From NCBI RefSeq assembly GCF_000262045.1, contig NZ_AJVF01000001.1:1-59776 (forward strand): a stretch of 59,776 bases of DNA, read 5' to 3'. Source of the DNA: Bacillus siamensis KCTC 13613 (lineage in GTDB: Bacteria > Bacillota > Bacilli > Bacillales > Bacillaceae). Positions 7,989 to 28,194 of this stretch are shown in pieces. How positions within the stretch are numbered: the first letter of the stretch is position 1; every line of letters starts with the position of its first letter. The position numbers and the translations under genes are program-made. A model generated the notes under the pieces. That model did not search any database. It saw nothing but the letters and a program-made list of their open reading frames with translations, and was not told the DNA's origin.

Positions 7989-8786
7989 CTAACTTCTTAA
8001 GAAAAACAATAATACGGCTAATACGATGATGAGCAGAATAGCTCCGGTATCCTTGCCGGTCCAGACAAGCTTTCTGTATTTCGTTCTCCCCTCACCGCCC
8101 TGGTAGCCTCTCGCCTCCATGGCGACCGCGAGCTCTTCCGCGCGTTTAAAGGCGCTGACAAACAGCGGAACAAGCAGCGGAACAACAGCTTTGATTCTGT
8201 CTTTCACCGGGCCGCTTGTAAAATCCGCCCCCCTCGCCATTTGCGCCTTCATGATTTTATCCGTCTCCTCCATCAGCGTCGGAATAAAGCGCAGCGAAAT
8301 CGACATCATCAACGCGAGTTCGTGTACGGGCAGCTTCACCTTTTTAAATGGATTCAAGAGCTGCTCCATTCCATCCGTTATTTCAATCGGCGTTGTCGTC
8401 AGCGTCAGCAGCGTCGTCATAAAGATGAGGTAGACGAAACGGAGAGAGATAAAAATCCCCTGTACAAGTCCGCCCTCATACACTTTAAACCAGCCAAGCT
8501 GAAAAATGACAGACCCTTCATGCGTCATGAAGATGTGCAGTAAAAACGTAAACGCCACAATCCAGATAATCGGCTTAAGCCCCTTCAGTAAAAAGCTGAA
8601 AGGCACTCGCGTTAAGGCGATCACCCCGAATGTAAATAAACCGAGCAAAGCGTACGTCTGCACGTTGTTTGCCAAAAAGACGATACATACAAAAAGAAAG
8701 ATGCTGACAAGTTTTGTTCGCGGGTCCAACCGGTGAATAAGCGATGAACCGGGAACATACTTTCCGATAATCATGCTGTCCATCAT
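7989..8786 (-). CDS. ecfT: EcfT, energy-coupling-factor transporter membrane subunit
   Basis: 265 aa. Several hydrophobic segments (about residues 25-60, 65-85, 105-130 and 240-262) flank a cytoplasmic coupling region with the two Ala-Arg-Gly signature sites (QMARGAD and MEARGYQ) that transmit ATPase movement. It serves as scaffold for exchangeable S components that bring in vitamins such as riboflavin or biotin; no S component is encoded nearby. The start overlaps the ecfA2 stop by four bases (ATGA), so translational coupling is likely. Confidence 0.95.
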   Translation of the reverse strand: MMDSMIIGKYVPGSSLIHRLDPRTKLVSIFLFVCIVFLANNVQTYALLGLFTFGVIALTRVPFSFLLKGLKPIIWIVAFTFLLHIFMTHEGSVIFQLGWFKVYEGGLVQGIFISLRFVYLIFMTTLLTLTTTPIEITDGMEQLLNPFKKVKLPVHELALMMSISLRFIPTLMEETDKIMKAQMARGADFTSGPVKDRIKAVVPLLVPLFVSAFKRAEELAVAMEARGYQGGEGRTKYRKLVWTGKDTGAILLIIVLAVLLFFLRS

Positions 8787-9652
8787 TGGTCCTTTTCCTC
8801 CTGAAAGAAAGCCTTAATTTCGCTGGCGGCATCCTGCAGGGTCAGCATGGGTTTCTCATACTTGACGCCGAGAGCCGCCTCAAGCCGTCTCTGAAACTTC
8901 ACCGATTCAGGAAGATCCAGGCCCATTTCGGCCATCTCTTCACCTTTTGCAAACAAGTCGCGCGGACTTCCCGTCGCTTTAATGGTTCCTTTGTGCATGA
9001 CGATCATCTCGTCGGCATAGCGGGCGGCATCCTCCATGCTGTGAGTGACGAGAACGGTAGTCAGGTTCCCGCGTTTATGAAGCGCATAGAACATGTCCAT
9101 AATGTCCTGGCGCCCTCTGGGATCAAGGCCGGCCGTCGGTTCATCCAAAACCAGCACTTCCGGCTCCATCGCGAGAACGCCGGCAATCGCCACTCTGCGC
9201 ATCTGACCGCCGCTGAGCTCAAACGGCGAACGATCCAAAATGTCTTCCGGGAGGCCCACAAGCTCCAGCATCTCTTTCGCCTTTCGTTCAGCGTCTTCTT
9301 TTTTCACACCGAAATTCATCGGTCCGAATGAGATGTCCTTCAGCACAGTCTCCTCAAACAGCTGATGTTCGGGAAATTGGAAAACGATTCCGACTTTTTT
9401 CCGCAAAATCTTAAGATTTTTATTCTTTTTACCGGCTGCCAAAATCGTGCTGCCGAGTTCCAGCTGTCCTTTAGTAGGTCTCAGCAAACCGTTTAAATGC
9501 TGTAAGAGCGTTGATTTGCCCGACCCTGTATGCCCGATGACGGCCACATAGCTGCCCTCTTTTATCACGGCATTGATATCATACAGAGCAAGCCGTTCAA
9601 ATGGTGTCTTCATTTGATAGCGGTGTTCTACATCTTGGATTTTAATGTCCAC
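8783..9652 (-). CDS. ecfA2: EcfA2, energy-coupling-factor ATPase
   Basis: 289 aa ABC ATPase. Walker A is [12 protein letters not shown] (about residue 40), followed by a Q-loop, the signature [13 protein letters not shown] (about 145), Walker [14 protein letters not shown] and the switch His in VTHSMED. It pairs with EcfA1. The GTG start at 9652 lies 25 bases inside the end of ecfA1, so coupled translation is expected. Confidence 0.95.
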   Translation of the reverse strand: MDIKIQDVEHRYQMKTPFERLALYDINAVIKEGSYVAVIGHTGSGKSTLLQHLNGLLRPTKGQLELGSTILAAGKKNKNLKILRKKVGIVFQFPEHQLFEETVLKDISFGPMNFGVKKEDAERKAKEMLELVGLPEDILDRSPFELSGGQMRRVAIAGVLAMEPEVLVLDEPTAGLDPRGRQDIMDMFYALHKRGNLTTVLVTHSMEDAARYADEMIVMHKGTIKATGSPRDLFAKGEEMAEMGLDLPESVKFQRRLEAALGVKYEKPMLTLQDAASEIKAFFQEEKDQ

Positions 9653-10473
9653 AGCTCATTCACCAGCCCTTCCTGAGTCAGATGGTTTTTCGTTAACGCC
9701 AGTCCGCTTTCTTTCAAAAGCAGGCTGAGCTGGAATGAGAAAGGCAAATCAAGACCGATGCGAACCAAGTCTTCATTTAATTTAAAGATCTCTTCAGGCG
9801 GGCCTTCTGCATACTTCCTGCCGCCGTTCATTACAATGATTCTGTCCGCCCTTGCGGCTTCTTCCAGGTCATGTGTAATCGAAATGACGGTGGCCGTGCC
9901 CTGATCTTTCAAGCGTCTGACAGTATCAAGGACTTCTTCTCTCCCGATTGGGTCAAGCATGGATGTCGCTTCATCCAAAATCATAATATCAGGACGCGCA
10001 GCAATAATCCCTGCGATCGCCACTCTTTGTTTTTGACCTCCGGAGAGATGGTGCGGCTCTTGATCAAGAAAATCCTGCATATTGACTTGTTTGACAGCCC
10101 AATCTACTCTCTCGATCATTTCTTCGCGCGGAACACCATTGTTTTCTAAACCAAAAGCCACATCATCGCGAACCGTTGTTCCGACAAATTGGTTATCGGG
10201 ATTCTGAAAGACCATCCCTATTTTTTTTCGCACATCCCACACGGTATCTTCAGTCAGTTTGATGCCGCCGACTTCAATATCTCCGGCCTCAGGCAAAATC
10301 AGTCCGTTCAGCGCTCTGGCCAAAGTCGACTTCCCTGAACCATTGTGGCCTACGATAGCAAGCCATTCTCCTTCGTATACCTCCAGACTCACACCGTCCA
10401 GCGCCGGTCTTTCTGCATCTTTGCGGTATCGAAATAAGATGTCTTTTACGGATATAAGCTGTTTTTGATCCAC
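9628..10473 (-). CDS. ecfA1: EcfA1, energy-coupling-factor ATPase
   Basis: 281 aa. Walker A is [12 protein letters not shown], the signature is [13 protein letters not shown] and Walker B is [13 protein letters not shown]. Ser instead of the usual family Pro/Gly in this last motif distinguishes A1 from A2. The GTG start at 10473 follows GAGGAGGCC. It is first in the ecfA1-ecfA2-ecfT-truA block and follows rplQ after a terminator-like hairpin. Confidence 0.95.
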   Translation of the reverse strand: MDQKQLISVKDILFRYRKDAERPALDGVSLEVYEGEWLAIVGHNGSGKSTLARALNGLILPEAGDIEVGGIKLTEDTVWDVRKKIGMVFQNPDNQFVGTTVRDDVAFGLENNGVPREEMIERVDWAVKQVNMQDFLDQEPHHLSGGQKQRVAIAGIIAARPDIMILDEATSMLDPIGREEVLDTVRRLKDQGTATVISITHDLEEAARADRIIVMNGGRKYAEGPPEEIFKLNEDLVRIGLDLPFSFQLSLLLKESGLALTKNHLTQEGLVNELWTLKSKM

Positions 10474-10536
10474 GGGTGCCTGGCCTCCTCTCAGCTATAG
10501 CTCTGCTTTTCTGTCTCATAATAAAAAGTTCTGATA

Positions 10537-10586
10537 TCTAAAAAAAGGGCATAGATCCAGTTAGAAACTGTCCCGCCCTTCTTTAG
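10537..10586 (-). terminator. Terminator-like hairpin after rplQ
   Basis: On the minus strand AAGGGC (10575-10580) pairs with GCCCTT (10545-10550) and is followed by a T-run. An inner AGTT/AACT stem lies in the long loop. It probably ends, fully or partly, the spc-alpha transcript before the ecf genes. Confidence 0.7.
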
Positions 10587-10604
10587 ATACACAAAAATAT
10601 GTGA

Positions 10605-10982
<378 letters not shown>

Positions 10983-11044
10983 TTAATGGAATGCTGTTTC
11001 TAAATAAAAAACACACGAAAATCCTAGTTCACATGGAAACTAGA

Positions 11045-11989
11045 TCAATCGTCTTTGCGAAGGCCGAGTCCAAGTTCTTCTAGTTTCGCTTTCACTTCTT
11101 CAAGTGATTTGCGTCCCAGGTTGCGAACTTTCATCATATCTTCTTCCGTCTTGTTCGCAAGTTCTTGAACCGTGTTAATGCCCGCACGCTTCAAGCAGTT
11201 GTAAGAACGGACAGAAAGATCAAGTTCCTCAATCGTCATTTCAAGAACTTTTTCCTTTTGATCCTCTTCTTTTTCAACCATGATTTCAGCATGCTGAGCT
11301 TCGTCAGTTAAACCAACGAATATATTAAGGTGTTCAGTTAAAATCTTAGAACCGAGAGCAATTGCTTCCTTCGGTCCAGTGCTTCCGTCAGTCCAAACAT
11401 CAAGTGTAAGTTTGTCATAGTTTGCAACCTGGCCTACACGAGTGTTTTCTACCTGATAAGATAAACGAGAAACTGGCGTAAAGATTGAATCGATCGGAAT
11501 CACGCCGATTGGCTGATCGTCTCTTTTGTTCGAATCAGCAGGTGTATACCCACGTCCTCTTTGTGCAGTAAGGCGAACTCGGAAACTCGCATTCTCACCA
11601 AGAGTCGCGATATGAAGATCCGGATTAAGGATTTCAACATCGCTGTCGTGTGTAATATCAGCTGCTGTGACAGTTCCTTCACCCTGTACATCAATTTCGA
11701 GCGTCTTCTCTTCATCAGAGTAGATTTTCAATGCAAGCTTTTTAATGTGCAAGATTATCGTTGTAACATCTTCCACAACGCCTTCGATTGTCGAGAATTC
11801 GTGCAGTACACCATCTATCTGGATCGATGTTACAGCGGCACCAGGGAGTGAGGATAAGAGGATACGACGTAAGGAGTTACCCAGAGTTGTACCATATCCA
11901 CGCTCAAGCGGCTCTACGACAAACTTACCAAATTTGGCATCGTCGCTGATTTCAACCGTTTCGATTTTTGGTTTTTCAATCTCGATCAT
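11045..11989 (-). CDS. rpoA: RNA polymerase alpha subunit
   Basis: 314 aa. The N-terminal dimerisation domain (about 1-230) contains [19 protein letters not shown] short acidic linker ([10 protein letters not shown]) leads to a C-terminal domain with the DNA/UP-element helix region ([17 protein letters not shown]...[19 protein letters not shown]). GGAGGGTTTTAAGTA precedes the ATG. It is separated from rpsK by 176 bases that hold a candidate promoter. Confidence 0.98.
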   Translation of the reverse strand: MIEIEKPKIETVEISDDAKFGKFVVEPLERGYGTTLGNSLRRILLSSLPGAAVTSIQIDGVLHEFSTIEGVVEDVTTIILHIKKLALKIYSDEEKTLEIDVQGEGTVTAADITHDSDVEILNPDLHIATLGENASFRVRLTAQRGRGYTPADSNKRDDQPIGVIPIDSIFTPVSRLSYQVENTRVGQVANYDKLTLDVWTDGSTGPKEAIALGSKILTEHLNIFVGLTDEAQHAEIMVEKEEDQKEKVLEMTIEELDLSVRSYNCLKRAGINTVQELANKTEEDMMKVRNLGRKSLEEVKAKLEELGLGLRKDD

Positions 11990-12120
11990 TACTTAAAACC
12001 CTCCTTCAAAACGTCGAAACCTCGAATAGAATCATATGAGATTCCATCCGAAATTCCCCATTGTTTAGTCCCGTATGTGCTCAGGCAACGAGTCGGTGCA
12101 TTCGTTTCATAAATAACTGT

Positions 12121-12149
12121 ATCATAACCCATTATTGACAGGGACACAA
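12121..12149 (-). promoter_or_regulatory. Candidate promoter for rpoA-rplQ
   Basis: The minus strand reads TTGTGT (12144-12149), a 17-base spacer, then TATGAT (12121-12126), between rpsK and rpoA. The -35 is weak. The 125-base leader that would follow has no reading frame of note. Confidence 0.4.
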
Positions 12150-12165
12150 AATCTATACAAACAAA

Positions 12166-12564
<399 letters not shown>

Positions 12565-12581
12565 TTAGGTACCTCCCTTAC

Positions 12582-12962
<381 letters not shown>

Positions 12963-12969
12963 TTATTAA

Positions 12970-13116
<147 letters not shown>

Positions 13117-13335
13117 TTATTTGTAACGGTACGTAATCCTGCCACGAGTTAAGTCATATGGAGATAATTCTACCGTAACTTTGTCTCCAGGTAAAATGCG
13201 AATGAAGTGCATGCGGATTTTACCAGATACGTGAGCCAAAACCGTATGGCCATTTTCGAGTTCAACTTTGAACATCGCGTTTGGCAGAGTTTCGACTATC
13301 GTACCTTCCACTTCAATTACATCGTCTTTCGCCAT
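13117..13335 (-). CDS. infA: Translation initiation factor IF-1
   Basis: 72 aa single OB-fold (S1-like) protein, beginning [11 protein letters not shown], with [19 protein letters not shown] typical of IF-1, which occupies the A site during initiation. GAAGGGAGAACACTTGA precedes the ATG. The upstream 320 bases hold a decayed gene rather than a working one. Confidence 0.97.
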   Translation of the reverse strand: MAKDDVIEVEGTIVETLPNAMFKVELENGHTVLAHVSGKIRMHFIRILPGDKVTVELSPYDLTRGRITYRYK

Positions 13336-13339
13336 TCAA

Positions 13340-13651
13340 GTGTTCTCCCTTCTTCAAATCAGTAACTTGCTCTCTGACAAATTTCAAAAGAGAAAATCTC
13401 AGTTATCCGTTTGTCACACGCCCTGTTTCGTTTATACTGTTCTGAACTTCCGGAGATACGCAATCATAAAGGGTGAATGATTGATATTCTTTTTCTAAGG
13501 AGAATGAAATGTACGCTTTTCTCCGTCTGCTTTAGTACATGATGATGAATCGTCATTCCGATAACAGCAGCTAGCCGGTTTTTCCTCCGACCAATTGTAA
13601 ACCTACAATCTGCCCAGGTGCGGAATGAAAAACATGTGTCACGAAATTCAT
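13340..13651 (-). pseudogene. Decayed KOW-domain (L14e-like, YbzG-type) gene between map and infA
   Basis: No open frame survives, but joining three minus-strand frames gives a KOW/L14e-like protein. From an ATG at 13651 the first frame holds APGQIV...LVGGKTG and stops at 13571-13573 (TAG). A second frame reads VIGMTIHHHVLK. A third, from 13530, gives ADGEKRTFHSP, a TAG at 13495-13497, then KKNINH. After another shift come CVSPEVQNSINETGRVTNG, a TAA at 13403-13405 where Lys is expected, and LRFSLLKFVREQV. The pieces follow the order of the KOW-domain protein that many Bacillaceae carry between map and infA. At least three stops and two frameshifts are present. Confidence 0.8.
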
Positions 13652-13659
13652 TTCATCAT

Positions 13660-15077
<1,418 letters not shown>

Positions 15078-15081
15078 TTAT

Positions 15082-15111
15082 TTAGAGGAATGGTTAAAAC
15101 CAGTCCTCTAA
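15082..15111 (-). other. Intercistronic hairpin between secY and adk
   Basis: An eight-base perfect stem (15082-15089/15104-15111) encloses a second four-base stem (15092-15095/15098-15101). The secY stop codon TAG (15108-15110) lies in the outer stem. There is no T-run after it, so it looks like an RNA processing or stability element rather than a terminator. Confidence 0.6.
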
Positions 15112-16403
15112 TTTTTCATAAATCCTCGGTAATTACGTTTCACTAACTGGCTCTCCAGCTGCTTCATTGTCTCCAAGGCTACCCCCACGACAATTAACAA
15201 AGATGTTCCGCCAATCTGTGCACTTTGAGGCAATCCAGCGAATTGAATGAAAAAGATAGGAAGAATGGAAATCACGGCTAAGAATATAGAACCCACAAAC
15301 GTAAGTCGATACAAAATGCTCGTAATTCTATCTTGAGTCATTTTCCCTGGACGAACCCCCGGGATATAGCCACCCTGTTTTTTAAGGTTATCTGCCATTT
15401 GTTCAGGGTTTACCTGCACAAAAGCATAGAAGTACGTAAAGGCGATAATTAATGCGACATAAACCGTCATGCCCACCGGATGTGTATTGTCAAAGTTGGC
15501 TTGAATCCACTTTGTCACATCGTTTGTTCCGAAAAATGACGCGATAGTACGCGGCGTTATAAGAAACGCAACCGCAAAGATTACCGGAATAACCCCTGCC
15601 GGATTCACTTTAAGCGGAAGGTGAGTTGACTGGCCTCCGCCAGCAGGTGAACGACCTTGCCCTTTTGCATATTGAATCGCGATTTTGCGTACGGCCTGCT
15701 GAATGAAAATAACACCAACAATTACGGCCAAAATCGCAATCACCAGTAAGGCGATTTTTACAATATGAATAAACAGCTGATCGCTGCTGCCGACAAATTG
15801 AGTCTCATAAATCTGCCCAACAGTTTTCGGAATACTAGCCACAATCCCCGCGAAGATGATGATCGAAATTCCGTTTCCTACTCCATTGGAAGTAATTTGT
15901 TCTCCCAGCCACATTAAAAAAGCAGTTCCTCCAGTGAGTACTAAAGCAATAATCAGATATGTCGATATGCCGGATTTCTCAATCAGCATACCATTTGCCA
16001 GGTTGTTAAACCCGTAAGACATACCTAATGCCTGGATAAAACCAAGCACAATCGTAGAATATCTCGTGAACTGAGCTAATTTACGGCGGCCGACTTCACC
16101 TTGCTTAGACCACTCGGTAAACTTCGGCACAACATCCATCTGAAGCAGCTGAATGATGATCGAAGCAGTGATGTAAGGCGTAATTCCCATCGCAAAGATG
16201 GAGAACTGATAAAGCGCACCGCCGCCAAATGTATTAAGGAGATCAAAAACCCCCATCGAACTTTGTGTCTGTAACGCCTGAGCATTAACATATGGCACAG
16301 GGATAAACGCACCTATGCGAAAGACGATAAGCATGAGTAATGTGAAAATGATTTTATTCCGAATATCACTCACACGCATAAAGTTGGAGATTGTCTTAAA
16401 CAA
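15108..16403 (-). CDS. secY: SecY, protein translocase channel subunit
   Basis: 431 aa with ten predicted membrane helices. Cytoplasmic loops include [20 protein letters not shown] and [15 protein letters not shown]. The conserved C-terminal loops [22 protein letters not shown] and the tail [10 protein letters not shown] contact SecA and ribosomes. The start is TTG (16401-16403) behind GAGGTGATC, which lies inside the end of rplO (one-base gap). It forms the SecYEG channel with SecE, also in this window. Confidence 0.97.
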   Translation of the reverse strand: MFKTISNFMRVSDIRNKIIFTLLMLIVFRIGAFIPVPYVNAQALQTQSSMGVFDLLNTFGGGALYQFSIFAMGITPYITASIIIQLLQMDVVPKFTEWSKQGEVGRRKLAQFTRYSTIVLGFIQALGMSYGFNNLANGMLIEKSGISTYLIIALVLTGGTAFLMWLGEQITSNGVGNGISIIIFAGIVASIPKTVGQIYETQFVGSSDQLFIHIVKIALLVIAILAVIVGVIFIQQAVRKIAIQYAKGQGRSPAGGGQSTHLPLKVNPAGVIPVIFAVAFLITPRTIASFFGTNDVTKWIQANFDNTHPVGMTVYVALIIAFTYFYAFVQVNPEQMADNLKKQGGYIPGVRPGKMTQDRITSILYRLTFVGSIFLAVISILPIFFIQFAGLPQSAQIGGTSLLIVVGVALETMKQLESQLVKRNYRGFMKN

Positions 16404-16404
16404 G

Positions 16405-16857
<453 letters not shown>

Positions 16858-16875
16858 TTAGCCTATAATTTATTT

Positions 16876-17590
<715 letters not shown>

Positions 17591-17593
17591 TTA

Positions 17594-17962
<369 letters not shown>

Positions 17963-17989
17963 TCACTCCTTTCTTCACTTTAAGCGGTC

Positions 17990-18550
<561 letters not shown>

Positions 18551-18559
18551 TTAAACTTC

Positions 18560-19190
<631 letters not shown>

Positions 19191-19197
19191 TCATTGA

Positions 19198-20108
<911 letters not shown>

Positions 20109-20111
20109 TCA

Positions 20112-20486
<375 letters not shown>

Positions 20487-20520
20487 TTACCTCCCTTCGG
20501 AAAAAGAATTCCGAACTTTA

Positions 20521-20799
<279 letters not shown>

Positions 20800-20806
20800 T
20801 CAGTGA

Positions 20807-22437
<1,631 letters not shown>

Positions 22438-22450
22438 AAAGCCTCCTCTC

Positions 22451-23641
<1,191 letters not shown>

Positions 23642-23651
23642 TTACAGATAA

Positions 23652-24580
<929 letters not shown>

Positions 24581-24589
24581 CTAAGAGAC

Positions 24590-25222
<633 letters not shown>

Positions 25223-25258
25223 TCACACCTCCTATTAAGATCATTCTATATTTTTGAA

Positions 25259-25591
<333 letters not shown>

Positions 25592-25700
25592 TCACGTTAG
25601 ACAGTTCTCCGTGAGAAAAACCTGATCACCTTGCCATGGCAAAGCGGCCGGGTGTGTCAGCAACCTCTCACTTCATCGCAGTCAAAGACCAACATATACT

Positions 25701-25729
25701 ATTATACAGAAAATAGACGTATGTTGCAA
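25701..25729 (-). promoter_or_regulatory. Main SigA promoter of the S10 cluster
   Basis: The minus strand reads TTGCAA (25724-25729), a 17-base spacer, then TATAAT (25701-25706), about 130 bases before rpsJ. Confidence 0.8.
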
Positions 25730-25768
25730 GGTTTATTTGAAGAACCTTGTGGTTTTCACACTTTGATT

Positions 25769-25797
25769 ATTATACAGGTGATGTCTTGATTAATCAA
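25769..25797 (-). promoter_or_regulatory. Second, upstream promoter of the S10 cluster
   Basis: The minus strand reads TTGATT (25792-25797), a 17-base spacer, then TATAAT (25769-25774). Between the two promoters lies a 7-base inverted repeat, CAAGGTT/AACCTTG (25727-25733/25743-25749), that overlaps the downstream -35. Confidence 0.6.
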
Positions 25798-25815
25798 GGA
25801 TATGCCTGTTTTCTT

Positions 25816-26781
25816 TCAGAGATGGAAAGATGCGAACCGGCTGAGAACTTCGGCAAAGCGGTCAGGCTCCTCCAAGTGAGGCGAATGGGCTGAGTTTTCA
25901 AACCAGTGCCATTCTTTATACGGCGCTTCAACCTTCTGATAATATTCGTAAGATGTCGTTCCCGGAACCGTCAAATCGAATTTGCCTGACATAAAACAGC
26001 ATGGTATTTCAATAGAAGAAACTGATTCCCCGGCATCAAAGAAAATGAGATCCTCCCACAGATGTTTCAGGCTGAACATTTGTCCCCGCGCAGCCAAAAA
26101 GCTCCCTCTCACACCGTACGGTTCCCCAAACAGCATTCGTCCGCCTGCTTTGAGAGCGCCGATCGGATTGTGGGTGAAGCCTCCTCCCTTCATCTCGATA
26201 CAAAGCAGAAACAGCGACCGCTGCAGCTGTCCGTTCCATGGAGGGGCACCGATAAATTCCAGTGTCTTTTGCATCAGGCGGTGTTTACGCTCCCTGCTCC
26301 ATGCTGCCAGCTGCCGGTAAGCTTCTGCTTCCTCTTTTTGAATATTAACCACTTGACTGATACCGATATACGCATAATACAAATCAGATCTCTTTTGGAG
26401 AGCGTGAAGCGCCAAAACTGATCCCCACGAGTAGCCTGCGATATATACTTTTTGCCTGCCGAATTGCTTACATAAACGTTCGGTCAAATGAATGGTGTCG
26501 GCCGTCAGCTGATCCAAAGTCATAGATGATTCCGGAATATCTTTTGAATACGAGAGTCCCGCCCCTCTCTGATCCCAGTTCACAACAGTGAAATGCTTTT
26601 CCAGCTTGTTTTGGTATTTTCTCGCATAGCCGATTTGAGGGGTGCCGGGGCCGCCATGCAAAAACAGAAGCAGCGGATTATCCCTGTCGTCGCCATTAAT
26701 CATAATGGTCTGTTCGCTGTCGTTAATCAGCAATTGCTGAAGCATTGAAATCCGTTTGTTTGTCTTGAAGTTATCATTCAT
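25816..26781 (-). CDS. ybaC: YbaC, alpha/beta-hydrolase (proline-iminopeptidase-like)
   Basis: 321 aa from the ATG at 26781 (MNDNFKTNKRISML), behind TAGGAG; the frame is open to 26988 but only through the tufA terminator. Hydrolase features are the oxyanion motif FLHGGPGTPQ, NWDQRGAGLSYS, the nucleophile elbow GYSWGS (Ser near residue 130), a late Asp (GKFDLTVP) and His (NSAHSPHLEEP). HGGPG and DQRGAG are typical of prolyl aminopeptidases (S33), but the substrate is unproven. It is inserted between tufA and rpsJ, as in B. subtilis. Confidence 0.9.
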   Translation of the reverse strand: MNDNFKTNKRISMLQQLLINDSEQTIMINGDDRDNPLLLFLHGGPGTPQIGYARKYQNKLEKHFTVVNWDQRGAGLSYSKDIPESSMTLDQLTADTIHLTERLCKQFGRQKVYIAGYSWGSVLALHALQKRSDLYYAYIGISQVVNIQKEEAEAYRQLAAWSRERKHRLMQKTLEFIGAPPWNGQLQRSLFLLCIEMKGGGFTHNPIGALKAGGRMLFGEPYGVRGSFLAARGQMFSLKHLWEDLIFFDAGESVSSIEIPCCFMSGKFDLTVPGTTSYEYYQKVEAPYKEWHWFENSAHSPHLEEPDRFAEVLSRFASFHL

Positions 26782-26799
26782 CGCACTGCTCCTAAAATT

Positions 26800-26840
26800 T
26801 GTATAATCTCTATTATACATTGAATCAGCCGGGAAACAAA
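26800..26840 (-). promoter_or_regulatory. ybaC promoter with palindromic -10
   Basis: On the minus strand TTGTTT (26834-26839), a 16-base spacer, then TATAAT (26812-26817) lies just before ybaC. The -10 is half of a perfect 8-base inverted repeat, TGTATAAT/ATTATACA (26800-26807/26812-26819, 4-base spacer), which could be an operator. Confidence 0.5.
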
Positions 26841-26868
26841 AAAACGAGGCCCCATAAGGGACCCCGCA
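26841..26868 (-). terminator. tufA terminator
   Basis: A nine-pair stem (26845-26853/26858-26866, with G-U pairs), a 4-base loop and a T8 run on the minus strand, 17 bases after the tufA stop. Confidence 0.9.
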
Positions 26869-26884
26869 TGTATGAACGAGTCGA

Positions 26885-28075
26885 TTACTCAGTGATTGTA
26901 GAAACAACGCCTGAACCAACTGTACGTCCGCCTTCACGAATAGAGAAACGAGTTCCTTCTTCGATAGCGATTGTAGAGATAAGTTCAACGATCATTTCAG
27001 TGTTATCTCCAGGCATAACCATTTCTACGCCTTCTGGAAGATTGATGATACCAGTTACGTCAGTTGTACGGAAGTAGAACTGAGGACGGTAGTTAGAGAA
27101 GAATGGAGTATGACGTCCACCCTCTTCTTTAGAAAGAACGTAAACTTCAGCTTTGAATTTGCTGTGTGGAGTGATTGTACCTGGTTTAGCAAGTACTTGC
27201 CCACGTTGGATGTCTTCACGAGCTACACCGCGAAGAAGTGCACCGATGTTGTCTCCAGCTTCAGCGTAATCAAGAAGCTTACGGAACATTTCAACACCTG
27301 TAACAGTTGTTTTGCTGTTTTCTTCTTGAAGACCGATGATTTCAACTTCGTCACCGACTTTAACTTGTCCGCGTTCTACACGGCCAGTAGCAACTGTACC
27401 ACGACCAGTGATTGAGAATACGTCCTCAACTGGCATCATGAATGGTTTTTCAGTGTCGCGTTCTGGAGTTGGGATGTACTCGTCAACTGCAGCCATAAGT
27501 TCAAGAATTTTTTCTTCGTACTCAGCGTCGCCTTCAAGAGCTTTAAGAGCAGAACCTTTAACAACTGGTACATCGTCACCAGGGAAGTCGTATTCGCTAA
27601 GAAGATCGCGAACTTCCATTTCAACAAGCTCAAGAAGCTCTTCGTCGTCTACCATGTCGCATTTGTTAAGGAATACAACGATGTATGGTACACCAACGTT
27701 TTTAGAAAGAAGGATGTGCTCACGAGTTTGTGGCATTGGGCCATCAGCAGCAGATACTACAAGGATAGCTCCGTCCATTTGCGCAGCACCAGTGATCATG
27801 TTTTTAACATAGTCAGCGTGTCCTGGGCAGTCAACGTGTGCATAGTGACGAGTGTCAGTTTCGTACTCAACGTGTGCAGTAGAGATTGTGATACCGCGCT
27901 CACGTTCTTCTGGAGCACCATCAATTTGATCGTACGCCATAGCTGTACCTTTACCAGATTTCTTATGAAGTACTGTTGAGATAGCAGCAGTTAATGTTGT
28001 TTTACCATGGTCAACGTGTCCAATTGTACCGATATTGGCATGTGATTTGGAACGGTCGAATTTTTCTTTAGCCAT
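26885..28075 (-). CDS. tufA: Elongation factor Tu
   Basis: 396 aa GTPase that brings aminoacyl-tRNA to the ribosome. The motifs are [10 protein letters not shown] (G1), RGITIS (G2), DCPGHADY (G3) and NKCD (G4), followed by domains 2 and 3. AAGGAGGATTTTAGA precedes the ATG. It is the last gene of the str transcript and the only tuf copy seen. Confidence 0.98.
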   Translation of the reverse strand: MAKEKFDRSKSHANIGTIGHVDHGKTTLTAAISTVLHKKSGKGTAMAYDQIDGAPEERERGITISTAHVEYETDTRHYAHVDCPGHADYVKNMITGAAQMDGAILVVSAADGPMPQTREHILLSKNVGVPYIVVFLNKCDMVDDEELLELVEMEVRDLLSEYDFPGDDVPVVKGSALKALEGDAEYEEKILELMAAVDEYIPTPERDTEKPFMMPVEDVFSITGRGTVATGRVERGQVKVGDEVEIIGLQEENSKTTVTGVEMFRKLLDYAEAGDNIGALLRGVAREDIQRGQVLAKPGTITPHSKFKAEVYVLSKEEGGRHTPFFSNYRPQFYFRTTDVTGIINLPEGVEMVMPGDNTEMIVELISTIAIEEGTRFSIREGGRTVGSGVVSTITE

Positions 28076-28125
28076 TCTAAAATCCTCCTTAAGAGCTTTT
28101 AATTAGTGATGTATAGAGTGATAGA

Positions 28126-28147
28126 AAGTGAAAGCAAGCTTTCACTT
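28126..28147 (-). other. Perfect hairpin in the fusA-tufA gap
   Basis: A ten-base perfect inverted repeat (28126-28135/28138-28147) with a two-base centre lies 51 bases before the tufA start. It is followed by a pyrimidine-rich but not T-only stretch, so it is more likely an RNA processing, pausing or attenuation element than a full terminator. Confidence 0.65.
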
Positions 28148-28194
28148 CCTCATCTTACAATAGTAGTTATACTTGAGTTAAGTGGCAAAATCAA

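Noticed and set aside
25816..26988. A 390-codon version of ybaC starting at 26988
   Set aside because: The first 69 codons run backwards through the tufA terminator and the end of tufA without a ribosome site; the ATG at 26781 has TAGGAG and fits the family.
28076..28194. Separate tufA promoter in the fusA-tufA gap
   Set aside because: Only poor -35/-10 combinations such as TTAACT-18-TAAGAT could be found, so no promoter is called.
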